From the NCBI GenBank assembly GCA_902826795.1, contig CADEGD010000018.1, forward strand, positions 35,165-72,077: DNA of 36,913 nucleotides, in the 5' to 3' direction. The notes below the pieces were generated by a model. The model saw nothing but the letters and a program-made list of their open reading frames with translations, had not been told where the DNA came from and searched no databases. This DNA is from an uncultured Acidobacteriota bacterium (lineage in GTDB: Bacteria; Acidobacteriota; Blastocatellia; Pyrinomonadales; Pyrinomonadaceae). Every line of letters begins with the position of its first letter. Positions within the stretch are counted from its first letter, which is position 1. Positions 15,572 through 24,571 of this stretch are shown here, piece after piece. A program made the position numbers and the translations under genes.

Positions 15572-15730
15572 ATTAAAGTTTTTGTGTTCATCAAGACTTT
15601 CGTTTGGGTAAAAACTCCTACCTTAACGGTTTAGATAGGATATCACATTTTGGGAAATTTCAATAGGTTTGCAGGGTTCGTATTAGAGGGATTTTGAACG
15701 CAGATCAAGCGGATGATGCGGATAAGAAGT

Positions 15731-15763
15731 TTCACGCAAAGACGCTAAGGACGCAAAGAGTTG
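15731..15763 (+). repeat. Degenerate direct repeat, unit A (leuS spacer)
   Basis: First of three copies of ttcacgcaaagacgctaagg + acgcaaagagttg. Similarity continues past this core in the order TCGCGG..ACAACTAGACT, so the full unit is about 65-70 bp. Confidence 0.7.
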
Positions 15764-15908
15764 TTCGCGGAACACAACTAGACTGTGGGCGAAAGATTTG
15801 TTTGACGCGGATGATGCGGATCTGATATATCCGTTTGATCTGCTGAATCCGCAAGATCCGCGTTGAGAGTTGCTTGAGCGGGAAGCTCGCGGCGGAAGAC
15901 GAAGAAGT

Positions 15909-15942
15909 TTTCACGTAAAGACGCGAAGAACGCAAAGAGTTG
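15909..15942 (+). repeat. Degenerate direct repeat, unit B (leuS spacer)
   Basis: Second copy: tttcacgtaaagacgcgaag + aacgcaaagagttg, followed by TCGCAGCTGATTCACTGGAC, which aligns with the trailing part of units A and C. Confidence 0.7.
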
Positions 15943-16174
15943 GTCGCAGCTGATTCACTGGACTAGCCGTGGAAGTTCGGTTACGATGCTTTCATGACAT
16001 TGGTTCGCAAGACCCTCGCCCTTAGATAGCCACTCGCGGCCGACCGGCTGTGCGGTGGCGTTTCCCGTAAATCAATTCAAAGTAAGAGTTTAGATTGGAT
16101 AGCTTTAGCGAATCCGATAGAATCAAGATTTTATCGACGTTCCGAGTGACCAATTTTCAAACAGGAAAGACGTT

Positions 16175-16206
16175 TAACGCAGAGACGCGAAGGACGCAAA
16201 GAGTTG
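16175..16206 (+). repeat. Degenerate direct repeat, unit C, adjacent to leuS
   Basis: Third copy: aacgcagagacgcgaaggac + gcaaagagttg, with the trailing part TCGCGTTCGACCTGTTGGAC. It ends within about 20 bases of the leuS start codon, so it forms most of the leuS 5' leader. Confidence 0.7.
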
Positions 16207-16248
16207 CATCGCGTTCGACCTGTTGGACTGGACGTTGAGGTTTAAGCA

Positions 16249-18963
16249 ATGGACGAAAAGTATTTTTCAAAGAAGGTAGAGGCCAAGTGGCAGAAGCGGT
16301 GGGCTGAGACGTGTGCGTTCGAGGTGGCGAAAGACGAGCGGCCCAAGTTTTATCAGCTTGAGATGCTGCCGTATCCGTCGGGGAACCTGCACATGGGCCA
16401 TGTGCGGAATTATTCGGTCGGCGATGCGATCGCGTGGTTCAAGCGATTGAAAGGATTCAATGTGCTGCACCCGATCGGGTGGGATTCGTTCGGCCAGCCG
16501 GCTGAGGACGCGGCGATCAAGCGAGGCGTGAATCCGCGCGAGTGGACAGAAGAGAACATCAAGTCGATGCAGGGCCAGCTTCAGCGGCTTGGCTTGAGCT
16601 ACGACTGGTTGCGGCAGATGGCGGCTCACCGGCCGGAGTATTACAAGTGGGACCAGTGGTTCTTCCTGAAGATGTACGAGCGCGGGCTGGCGTACAAGAA
16701 AAAGACGCAGGTCAATTGGTGTGAGACGGATCAGGCAACGCTGTCGAACGAGCAGGCGAGCGGCGGTTTGTGTTGGCGGTGCGGAAATCCGGTGACGAAG
16801 AAGGACTTGGAGCAGTGGTTTTTGAAGACGACTGCTTACGCCGATCAGCTCCTGGATGACATGGCCGATATCGACTGGCCGCAGAACGTGATCAAGCGGC
16901 AACGCGATTGGATCGGGCGGTCGACCGGAGCGTATGTGAATTTCGAGGTAAGAGTGACGGCTTCAGCCGTTCCCGCGGCCAGCGAAGAAACGCCTAAAGG
17001 CGTCACTCTTACTGTGTTTACGACTAGGATCGACACGATCTATGGGGCGAATGCGGTTGTGTTGGCGGCGACGCATCCGGTGGTTGAGGCTCATCGACAT
17101 CAGTTTTCGGCTGAGGTTTTGGCGAAGATCGACGCGATCGTTGCGGAGAGCTCGAAGCCGAAGGAGCTTGGTGAAGAGGTTGAGAAGGACGGCGTCGATA
17201 CGGGATTGAAGGCGGTGAATCCGTTCAGCGGCGAGGAGCTGCCGGTGTGGGTCGGGAACTACGTGATGATGGAGTACGGCACGGGTGCGGTGATGAGCGT
17301 TCCGGCGCACGATGAGCGCGATTGGGAGTTTGCGAAGAAGTTTGGGCTGCCGATCAAGCAAGTCATTTCGGAGCCGCATCTCACGCACGAGCATCACACG
17401 ATGCAGGCGATGGCGTTGGAAGTTCCGTTCGTCGATTATGGAGTTCTTGTTCATTCGGATTCGTGGAACGGCAAGACGAGTGACGACGCGAAAAAGGAGA
17501 TGACGCACTACGCCGAGACACACGGATTCGGCGAGGCGGCGACGACTTATCGTCTGCGGGACTGGGGAGTTTCGCGGCAGCGTTTGTGGGGTTCGCCGAT
17601 ACCGATCGTCTATTGTGACGGCTGCGGCGTCGTGCCCGAGAAATACGAGAATCTGCCGGTCGTCTTGCCGGACAATGCGCCGATGACAGGAACGGGTGAA
17701 TCGCCGTTGGCGAAGGTTCCGGAGTTTGTGAACGTCGCGTGTCCGCAGTGCGGCGGTGCGGCCCGGCGGGAGACGGACACGATGGACACGTTCGTCGATT
17801 CGTCTTGGTATTACTACCGATATCTCGACCCGAATAACTCGGACGCCGCGTTCGATCCGGCGTTGGCTGAGTATTGGACGCCAGTCGACCAGTACATCGG
17901 CGGCGACGATCACGCCGTGATGCACCTGATCTACGCACGCTTTTGGACGAAAGCGATGCGTGATCTCGGCTTGGTGAAATTCGATGAGCCGTTCAGGCGG
18001 TTGCTGACGCAAGGTATGGTCGTCGGCGAGACGTTCTTCGATGATTCGACCGGCAAGCGGAGGTACTTTCCGCCGGATCAAGTGACGATCGAGCGCGATG
18101 AGAAGGGGAAGGTCGTCAATGCGTTTCTAAGAAGTGAAGATGCGGACGAGGGCGTCCGCGTTCCATTGAAGCACGCGATCGAGCGGATGTCGAAGTCGAA
18201 GGGCAACGGCGTCGATCCGGACGAGATGGTCGAGATCTACGGTGCGGACGCAGCTCGGTTGTTCGTGCTGTTCGCGGCTCCTGTTGAGAATGAGTTGGTG
18301 TGGCACGAGTCGGGCATTGAAGGTGCCGTAAGATTTTTGCAGAGGGTTTGGAGATTTGTGTATAAATGGCACGCCTTGTTCTCTGAGTTTAAAGACAGAA
18401 CCACAGAAAACACAGAAATCACAGAAAAAGACGGAAAAACCGGAACTGACATTAGTAAGCGGCTGAGGCAGAAGACGCATCAGACGATCAAGCGGGTTGA
18501 CGATAGCCTTTCAACGCTGCAGTTCAACACCCCGGTAGCGGGATTGATGGAGTTGATCAATGCGTTGTACGACGCGAAGATCGAACCGGAGACGGCGACG
18601 GATGACGAGAAGTTTGCGGTTTACGAAGGAGTTCGGGCGTTGGTGCTAATGCTGGCTCCGTTCGCTCCGCACGCGGCGGAGGAACTGTATGAGCAGATCA
18701 CGGGCGAAACACGCGGGATCGTCGGGAGCGGTGCGAGGTATCCTGAGTATCGAGCCGACCTTGCAGCGGCCGACGAGATTGAGATCGCGGTTCAGGTGAA
18801 CGGCAAGCTGCGGTCGCGGATCATGGCGTCGCCGGAAGCGGCGAATGAGGAGTTGGAGGCCCAGGCTCTGGCGGACGAAAAGGTGAGGGAATTTACCGAG
18901 GGCAAGGAGATCGTGAAGGTGGTTGTAGTACCTAAGCGACTGGTGAATGTGGTGGTGAAGTAA
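16249..18963 (+). CDS. leuS: Leucyl-tRNA synthetase
   Basis: 904 aa. Class Ia synthetase that charges tRNA-Leu. HIGH-type motif PYPSGNLHMGH (about residues 43-53), zinc-like WCETDQATLSNEQ and CWRCG in ZN-1, the CP1 editing domain with TTRIDTIYGANAVVLAATHP, a second Cys cluster CDGCG...CPQCGG, WYYYRYLDPNN, and the KMSKS motif MSKSKGN (about 646-652). The usual bacterial length is 810-880. The excess is explained by two repeat-derived inserts: about 21 residues around RVTASAVPAASEETPKGVTL just before the editing-domain strand VFTTRIDT, and about 15 residues around TTENTEITEKDGK in the anticodon-binding region. A GAGG lies 8 bases upstream of ATG 16249. Confidence 0.97.
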   Translation: MDEKYFSKKVEAKWQKRWAETCAFEVAKDERPKFYQLEMLPYPSGNLHMGHVRNYSVGDAIAWFKRLKGFNVLHPIGWDSFGQPAEDAAIKRGVNPREWTEENIKSMQGQLQRLGLSYDWLRQMAAHRPEYYKWDQWFFLKMYERGLAYKKKTQVNWCETDQATLSNEQASGGLCWRCGNPVTKKDLEQWFLKTTAYADQLLDDMADIDWPQNVIKRQRDWIGRSTGAYVNFEVRVTASAVPAASEETPKGVTLTVFTTRIDTIYGANAVVLAATHPVVEAHRHQFSAEVLAKIDAIVAESSKPKELGEEVEKDGVDTGLKAVNPFSGEELPVWVGNYVMMEYGTGAVMSVPAHDERDWEFAKKFGLPIKQVISEPHLTHEHHTMQAMALEVPFVDYGVLVHSDSWNGKTSDDAKKEMTHYAETHGFGEAATTYRLRDWGVSRQRLWGSPIPIVYCDGCGVVPEKYENLPVVLPDNAPMTGTGESPLAKVPEFVNVACPQCGGAARRETDTMDTFVDSSWYYYRYLDPNNSDAAFDPALAEYWTPVDQYIGGDDHAVMHLIYARFWTKAMRDLGLVKFDEPFRRLLTQGMVVGETFFDDSTGKRRYFPPDQVTIERDEKGKVVNAFLRSEDADEGVRVPLKHAIERMSKSKGNGVDPDEMVEIYGADAARLFVLFAAPVENELVWHESGIEGAVRFLQRVWRFVYKWHALFSEFKDRTTENTEITEKDGKTGTDISKRLRQKTHQTIKRVDDSLSTLQFNTPVAGLMELINALYDAKIEPETATDDEKFAVYEGVRALVLMLAPFAPHAAEELYEQITGETRGIVGSGARYPEYRADLAAADEIEIAVQVNGKLRSRIMASPEAANEELEAQALADEKVREFTEGKEIVKVVVVPKRLVNVVVK
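16948..17012. repeat. Two-hairpin palindromic repeat inside leuS (shared with birA)
   Basis: 65 bp flanked by gtaagagtg / cactcttac. It contains hairpins ACGGC-TTCA-GCCGT (16957-16970) and ACGCC-TAAA-GGCGT (16990-17003). The flanks and the second hairpin are the same as in birA 11385-11434. It keeps the leuS frame open and encodes the extra loop before the CP1 editing core. Confidence 0.88.
18399..18436. repeat. Degenerate repeat inside leuS (shared with egtB)
   Basis: aaccacagaaaacacagaaa followed by tcacagaaaaagacggaa closely matches the egtB repeat arm at 13920-13951 and is translated in frame as a Thr/Glu/Lys-rich stretch (TTENTEITEKDGK). The A/C-rich composition differs from the surrounding G/C-rich codons of leuS. 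Confidence 0.75.
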
Positions 18964-19145
18964 ACCATTGAAAAGGCAGTATTTCGGAGAATGTCGCCCT
19001 TTAATTCTATAAGCCCGGTAGACCTTGCTTGAAAACCGTAAAAAAACTAGAATTAGGCGTGCTCGGGCGGCAAAAGTTCTCCAATAAAAGTGTCTATATC
19101 CTTAAGCATTTCTCTCCCGGTACTTGATCGGTTTAGCGGCTTGCG

Positions 19146-21392
19146 ATGAAAGAGTGCCAGTTATGTAAAACCTGCTATCAGGATTCGGTAGCAACCTGTC
19201 CAAAAGACGGGATGCCGACGATGCATACCATCGCCGGCGAACCGGTGCTTGAGGGCAAGTATCAGCTTGAATCGCGGCTTGGCCAGGGCGGCATGGGCGT
19301 GGTTTACAAGGCGCGCCATGCTTACCTCAAAACTCAGCTTGCCATTAAGATCATCCTTCCGGACCTCGTCGGAAACGATCCGCAGCTTGTAACCAGATTT
19401 CGTCAAGAAGCTCTTGCCGCGGCCGCGATCCGACATCAGAACGTCGTGGCGGTTACCGATTACGGCGTTATCAACGGGCAGATTCCGTTTCTCGTCATGG
19501 AATATGTCGAAGGCGAATCGCTGCACGACCTACTGGCGCGTGAAAAGCGGCTTGATCCGGAGAAGGCTTTCGACGTGATGTCGGCGATCTGCAACGGCGT
19601 CGGGGCGGCACACCATCAGGGGATCGTGCACCGAGACCTCAAGCCGCTAAACATCATGATCTGCACCGACCGGCCGAACATTTCGCAGGCGGTGAAGATA
19701 CTCGATTTCGGACTAGCAAAGATCAAATCGGGCGAGCTCCTGGGATCTTTCATTCAGGCTCAAACTACGGGATTGATGGGCTCACCGTTCTATATGGCGC
19801 CGGAGCAGTGGGCTGATGACGAGCCTGACGCCCGTTCGGATATTTACAGTCTCGGTGTGATGCTTTACCAGATGCTCGCGGGTGACGTGCCGTTCAAGGG
19901 TTCGTCGATACCGGCGATAATGAAGAAGCACATCAGCGATCCGGCGCCGAAGTTCGCGGAGTTTGGAGTCTCGGTTTCACCGGCTCTCGAAACGGCAGTG
20001 ATGCATACGCTTGCAAAAGAGAAGGACAAGCGTACCGGCACGGTCGAGCAGATGATAGCCGAATTGAAAGAGGCGATCTATCCGCAAGCGATCGGCATAC
20101 ACACGACCTCGGGCGGAGCCCTTCCGGTTTCGACGCTGAACATACGAACGAATCCGCCAAAAGCCAAAGTATTTGTCGATAACGTAGCCGTTGGCCAAAG
20201 CCGCGTTGACGGTTGGATCACACTGAACGGAATTCAGAGTGGCAATCACCATCTGCGAGTTAGTGCGGATGGCTTTCCGGATTGGACAAGCGACGTTGTT
20301 TTCGACGGAAGGCCGCAGCAGGTTGTAGCCGATCTTGTCTCCGAAGCCCAGCGGATACCGATGCCTGCGGCGACGGTAGCCTATAATGCGGTCAGCCGCG
20401 ATACGCCGTCACGAATGTCGACGACGCAGGACGTCGATATGCTAAAGACGTCCGTCCAGCAATGGGACACGGGACCGAAGATCGGTGTCGAATCGCAGCC
20501 GCGACGAGGGTTCTTTTCTCCGCTTGTGCTAGCGGCCCTCGGAGTTTTTGCACTCTTTGCGGTCGGCGCGCTGGGCCTGGGCGGCGCATACATGGCCGGA
20601 TTGCTTGGCGGAGGTGGCGGCGGTAACGTCAACAACGCGACGCCCACGCCGGGGAATACGCCCCCTCCGAATGTTACGTCGATCAAGGCGGACCTCATTC
20701 AGATTCCGGGCGGCCGGTTTAAGATGGGGAACAACTCCGGTACTGAGCAAGAGAAGCCTGAACACGAAGAAACAGTCGAGGGTTTTGCGATGGACAAGAC
20801 GGAAGTCACCAACGCTGCCTTTTATGAGTTTATGGCGACCTCTAACTACAAGCCGGCGAGTGAAGAGAGTTTTTTGGCCGCCGATTGGGAGAAGGGAAAA
20901 CCGATCGCCGGAGCTGAGAACAAACCGGTTCGCTACGTGAACATGGAGGATATAAAAGCCTTTGCAGCGTGGCGTTCGAAGCGGGACAATGTGACTTATC
21001 GGCTTCCGACCGAGCAAGAGTGGGAATATGCCGCAAGAAACGGTGCTAAAGGTAACCTCTTTCCCTGGGGAGACAAGTTTGACCCGCGTTGTGCGCATAT
21101 TAATAACCCCAATAACGATACGGTAGTTTCGGGCACAAAAACTTGTCCGAATCAGTGGGGTGTTCAAGATCTTATAGGAAACGCGTTCGAGTGGACCGGG
21201 TCGGAGTGGTGGCCGTATCCGGGATCGACCGTCGATCTGCCGGCTCAAGCCGAAAAACAGTATATGATCCGCGGCGGCGGCTCGTTCGATAAGACGTCAG
21301 GCCCGAATCCGATCACCTCGACTTTCCGGTTTCCCGCGATAGGAAGCCGCCGAAGCCCGGGCCTCGGGTTCCGCCTCGTCCGCGCAAACTAG
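19146..21392 (+). CDS. Transmembrane Ser/Thr protein kinase with PEGA and periplasmic SUMF/FGE-like domain
   Basis: 748 aa. N-terminal Cys-rich knuckle (CQLCKTCYQDSVATCPKDG, residues 4-22), then a Hanks-type kinase with glycine loop LGQGGMGVVYK (about 44-54), AIK lysine (about 67), HRDLKPLNIM (about 160) and DFG (about 187). A PEGA domain follows (about 327-390), then a single membrane span (about 458-488) and a Pro/Thr linker. From about 516 to the end there is an FGE-sulfatase/SUMF-like domain (IPGGRFKMGNNSG, MDKTEVTNAAFYEF, YRLPTEQEWEYAARNG, LGFRLVRAN). The kinase is cytosolic and the SUMF domain should be periplasmic, so it may transmit an external signal. It is followed by an FHA-domain ABC transporter, a likely phospho-threonine reader. 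It lies 180 bases after leuS and probably has its own promoter. Confidence 0.92.
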   Translation: MKECQLCKTCYQDSVATCPKDGMPTMHTIAGEPVLEGKYQLESRLGQGGMGVVYKARHAYLKTQLAIKIILPDLVGNDPQLVTRFRQEALAAAAIRHQNVVAVTDYGVINGQIPFLVMEYVEGESLHDLLAREKRLDPEKAFDVMSAICNGVGAAHHQGIVHRDLKPLNIMICTDRPNISQAVKILDFGLAKIKSGELLGSFIQAQTTGLMGSPFYMAPEQWADDEPDARSDIYSLGVMLYQMLAGDVPFKGSSIPAIMKKHISDPAPKFAEFGVSVSPALETAVMHTLAKEKDKRTGTVEQMIAELKEAIYPQAIGIHTTSGGALPVSTLNIRTNPPKAKVFVDNVAVGQSRVDGWITLNGIQSGNHHLRVSADGFPDWTSDVVFDGRPQQVVADLVSEAQRIPMPAATVAYNAVSRDTPSRMSTTQDVDMLKTSVQQWDTGPKIGVESQPRRGFFSPLVLAALGVFALFAVGALGLGGAYMAGLLGGGGGGNVNNATPTPGNTPPPNVTSIKADLIQIPGGRFKMGNNSGTEQEKPEHEETVEGFAMDKTEVTNAAFYEFMATSNYKPASEESFLAADWEKGKPIAGAENKPVRYVNMEDIKAFAAWRSKRDNVTYRLPTEQEWEYAARNGAKGNLFPWGDKFDPRCAHINNPNNDTVVSGTKTCPNQWGVQDLIGNAFEWTGSEWWPYPGSTVDLPAQAEKQYMIRGGGSFDKTSGPNPITSTFRFPAIGSRRSPGLGFRLVRAN

Positions 21393-21468
21393 CGGCCGAC
21401 AGATCGAAGTTTGAGAGCGTAGGGCTGGTTCTTACGCTTTTTGTATTTTCGCCAAAGTTTCGCAGCTA

Positions 21469-24400
21469 ATGAACATCGTCCTTGTAGAGGAGCGGGCTGG
21501 GAAGGAGTACACCTTTAGGAAAGAGGTGGTCGTATTCGGGCGCGATGCGAGCGAGTGTGACATCGCCTTTGATAATGCACAGTACCCAATGGTTTCGCGC
21601 AAGCACGCCGAGGTGCGGTTGCATGCGGGCACCTGGCTTTTGGTCGATCTCGGGTCAAGCTACGGAACGTTTTTGAACGGGCAGAAAGTGACGCAGCCGA
21701 CGCCTATCGCGGTTGGCAGCGGTATTCAGTTCGGCGTAGACGGACCGATGTTCCGCGTGATCTGGTTTGAGCCTGCTGGGCAGCCGACCGCGTCCGCGAC
21801 TCCGCCAAACCGTCCTGCTCAGCCCGCCACGCCGATCCAGACTCCTCCGGTCGTCCAACCGATCCAGCCTTCTCCGGTAACACCACCGGTACGTAAAAAG
21901 CCTTTTGAAACGGCCATTCTACAGTTCAGCGTCGACGGTTCTCGACAACCTTTCTCGCTCAACAAGCCGAGCGTTTGGCTCGGGCGAGACCCTTCATGCG
22001 AGGTGATCTTTGACGGATCTTCCGGCACTGTTTCGCGCAAGCATGCTGAGATAAAGGTCGAAGACGGCGATTACGTTATCGTCGACAACAAGAGCTTTAA
22101 CGGCACGCTGGTGAACGAACAGCGGATCACGACACCGATCCCGCTTTATAACAACGACGCTATCCAACTCGGCATCGGTGGCCCGATACTGAAGTTCGTT
22201 TCGCCGAGTCGTATCGCTCCGGTTGGTGCGGATGTCGCCGGGCAGCGGTCGGTACAGTCGCTGCCGTCGATTGCGATACCGGAAGCGGGCTCGCCGAAGA
22301 CGATCGTTTTCAATAGAGGAGCAGCAACATCGACCAAGGTCGACGCGGGTTCGTCAGGCGAACCGCAGCTTTTGATGTCGGTTGCGTTCGGACCGAAGAA
22401 CGAACTTTCGATCGGCCGCGACGATTCTAACGACATCTCGCTCGACGGGCTGCAAATTTCAAAACGACATGCAAAGCTCGTACGCTCAGGCGGCGATATC
22501 GCGATAGACGATCTCGGTTCGACCAACGGCGTATATGTTAACGGCACCCGCGTATCGCGAAAAAGTATTCGTCCGGAAGACAACGTGCAAATCGGTACGT
22601 TCATTATCCGGACCGACGCCGCTGGAAACATCAGCGTTTTCGATTCGCGGGCGAAGACGCGCATCGATGCTGTGAATCTCGTCCGGCAAGTAAAAAATCG
22701 CTCAGGCCGAGGTCAAGTCACGCTGCTTGACGGCGTTTCACTTTCGATCCAGCCTAATGAATTTGTGGGATTGCTTGGGCCGTCAGGCGCCGGGAAATCG
22801 TCACTGATCGAGGCGATGAACGGCAACCGCCCGGCTCAAAGCGGCAACGTACTCGTCAACAATCAGGATCTTTACCGCAACCTTGATTCGCTCAAGCAGT
22901 CGATCGGCTACGTACCGCAAGACGACATCATCCACAAGGAACTGTCGGTCTATCGCACGCTCTTTTACGTCGCGAAACTGCGACTGTCTCGAGACGTTTC
23001 GTCAAAAGAGATCGATCAGATAGTGAACGAGGTGCTGGACGTTACTGGACTCGCAGAGCGCCGTGACGTTCCCGTTAGCGAGCTCTCCGGCGGCCAACGT
23101 AAACGCGTCTCGATGGCCGTCGAGCTTGTAACGAAGCCGTCGATAATCTTTCTTGACGAGCCCACTTCGGGTCTCGATCCGGCGACGGAAGAGAAGATAA
23201 TGAAGCTCTTCCGTCAGATCGCCGAATCGGGCCGAACAGTCATAATGACGACGCACGCGATGGAGAACGTGCGGCTCTTCGACAAGATCGTCGTGCTGAT
23301 GCGAGGCAAGCTCGTTTTCTATGGCAAGCCCTCAGAGGCTCTCGAATATCTCGGGGCGAAAAACTTTAAGGAACTCTACGACAAGCTCGAGGCTCCGATC
23401 GAAAAGGCGGTCGCCGACAAAGGCGATTCGGTGCGGAGCGGTGTTACCGATCACACAGCCGAAACGTGGAAGCAGAAATTTCTGCAGGCGCCGCAGTACG
23501 AAAAGTACGTTCGCAAGCCGCTTTCCGAGCTCGGCAATTTGCCAAAGACAAGTGTCCGCAAAAAGCGTCGGCTCGGCATATTCGGTGCGATCAGCCAGTG
23601 GTTCACGCTGTCGCGACGATATCTCGAAGTGCTCTTGAAAGATAAGCTGAACCTTTTCATCCTGTTTGCTCAGGCGCCTGCGATCGCCCTGCTCACATTC
23701 CTCGTAATGGGAGCCAACGCTCCGCGTGACTTTGTCTACTTCGTGCTCGCTTTGGTCGCGTTCTGGTTCGGAACGTCAGTGTCGGCCCGCGAGATCATTC
23801 GCGAGCGGCCGGTTTTCAAACGGGAGCGAATGGTGAATCTCGGCATCTTGCCATACCTCACATCGAAGCTGTTTATTCTTGGAATAATCGTCGGGCTGCA
23901 GTGCATCTTTTTGTTTGTGCCGCTGAAATTTTTCGATCTGATCGGAGTGATGCCGATGCCTGGATTCCTCGGCGGCATTCCGCAGTTTGCGACGATGCTC
24001 TTGACTGCGGCGGTCGGCATCTCGCTCGGGCTGCTCGTATCGGCGCTAGTGCGGACATCTGAAATGGCGACCAGCCTCGTGCCTCTGATATTGATACCGC
24101 AGATACTTTTTTCTGGATTGGTCGGAGTCCCGACCGGGATCAGCAAGGTTGCGAGCATGGTGATGCCGGCGGCGTGGTCGTTCGACGCTATGAAGCGCTC
24201 ATCGACGCTAGATACCCTCGAAGAGGAAGGCGCCGACCCTGGGGGACGAACTAAAGGACTCGGGCTCTATAAGTCGCTCGACGCGGAGAACGAAAAAATG
24301 CTGGAAGATTTTCGCGTGGCCATCGAAGAGTATAAAAAAGCTGCGAAAGCGTTTCAGAATGATCCCGCGAGCAATCCTTCGCCGGTGGAACCAGAACTCG

Positions 24401-24558
24401 GCAACGTAAAGAAGATACCGGACAATCTAAGCAATTACGTGACATTTCTTCACCCGTGGATGCTGAATGAAGTTGTTAGCCAGATAGTGCTGATGCTAAT
24501 GTTTGGAATGCTGGTAATCTTTACGCTGATCGTCCTGCGGCTGCAGGACCTTATTTAG
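21469..24558 (+). CDS. ABC-2-type exporter with three N-terminal FHA domains
   Basis: 1029 aa. Three FHA domains, each with GRD, S[K/R][K/R]HA and N-G-T/V motifs, begin near residues 24, 170 and 317 (SRKHAEV, SRKHAEI, SKRHAKL). An ABCG-like ATPase follows: Walker A GPSGAGKSSL (about 436), Q-loop VPQDDIIHKEL, signature LSGGQRKRVSMA, Walker B IIFLDEPTSGLDP (about 562), and a TTHAM switch His. From about 725 on there are at least six hydrophobic spans of an ABC2_membrane domain (FILFAQAPAIALLTFLV ... MLMFGMLVIFTLIVL). FHA domains bind phospho-Thr, so the exporter is probably controlled by the adjacent Ser/Thr kinase. Substrate is unknown. Pro/Thr-rich linkers separate the FHA units. It ends 13 bases before the lipoprotein gene. 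Confidence 0.93.
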   Translation: MNIVLVEERAGKEYTFRKEVVVFGRDASECDIAFDNAQYPMVSRKHAEVRLHAGTWLLVDLGSSYGTFLNGQKVTQPTPIAVGSGIQFGVDGPMFRVIWFEPAGQPTASATPPNRPAQPATPIQTPPVVQPIQPSPVTPPVRKKPFETAILQFSVDGSRQPFSLNKPSVWLGRDPSCEVIFDGSSGTVSRKHAEIKVEDGDYVIVDNKSFNGTLVNEQRITTPIPLYNNDAIQLGIGGPILKFVSPSRIAPVGADVAGQRSVQSLPSIAIPEAGSPKTIVFNRGAATSTKVDAGSSGEPQLLMSVAFGPKNELSIGRDDSNDISLDGLQISKRHAKLVRSGGDIAIDDLGSTNGVYVNGTRVSRKSIRPEDNVQIGTFIIRTDAAGNISVFDSRAKTRIDAVNLVRQVKNRSGRGQVTLLDGVSLSIQPNEFVGLLGPSGAGKSSLIEAMNGNRPAQSGNVLVNNQDLYRNLDSLKQSIGYVPQDDIIHKELSVYRTLFYVAKLRLSRDVSSKEIDQIVNEVLDVTGLAERRDVPVSELSGGQRKRVSMAVELVTKPSIIFLDEPTSGLDPATEEKIMKLFRQIAESGRTVIMTTHAMENVRLFDKIVVLMRGKLVFYGKPSEALEYLGAKNFKELYDKLEAPIEKAVADKGDSVRSGVTDHTAETWKQKFLQAPQYEKYVRKPLSELGNLPKTSVRKKRRLGIFGAISQWFTLSRRYLEVLLKDKLNLFILFAQAPAIALLTFLVMGANAPRDFVYFVLALVAFWFGTSVSAREIIRERPVFKRERMVNLGILPYLTSKLFILGIIVGLQCIFLFVPLKFFDLIGVMPMPGFLGGIPQFATMLLTAAVGISLGLLVSALVRTSEMATSLVPLILIPQILFSGLVGVPTGISKVASMVMPAAWSFDAMKRSSTLDTLEEEGADPGGRTKGLGLYKSLDAENEKMLEDFRVAIEEYKKAAKAFQNDPASNPSPVEPELGNVKKIPDNLSNYVTFLHPWMLNEVVSQIVLMLMFGMLVIFTLIVLRLQDLI

Positions 24559-24571
24559 GGAAGGAAGTTTG

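Larger units (their letters stand above)
15504..16248. other. Repeat-rich non-coding spacer upstream of leuS
   Basis: 745 bases with no credible gene. It holds the possible leader hairpin of the minus-strand gene, three degenerate direct copies of a unit beginning with the word ACGCAAAGACGCxAAGGACG, and palindromic gcggatgatgcggat / atccgcaagatccgcg segments between about 15698 and 15865. The unique stretch 15960-16140 shows nothing I can name. Confidence 0.7.

Noticed and set aside
16963..18081. 372-codon minus-strand ORF inside leuS
   Set aside because: Arg/His-rich translation of the antisense of leuS; no domain.
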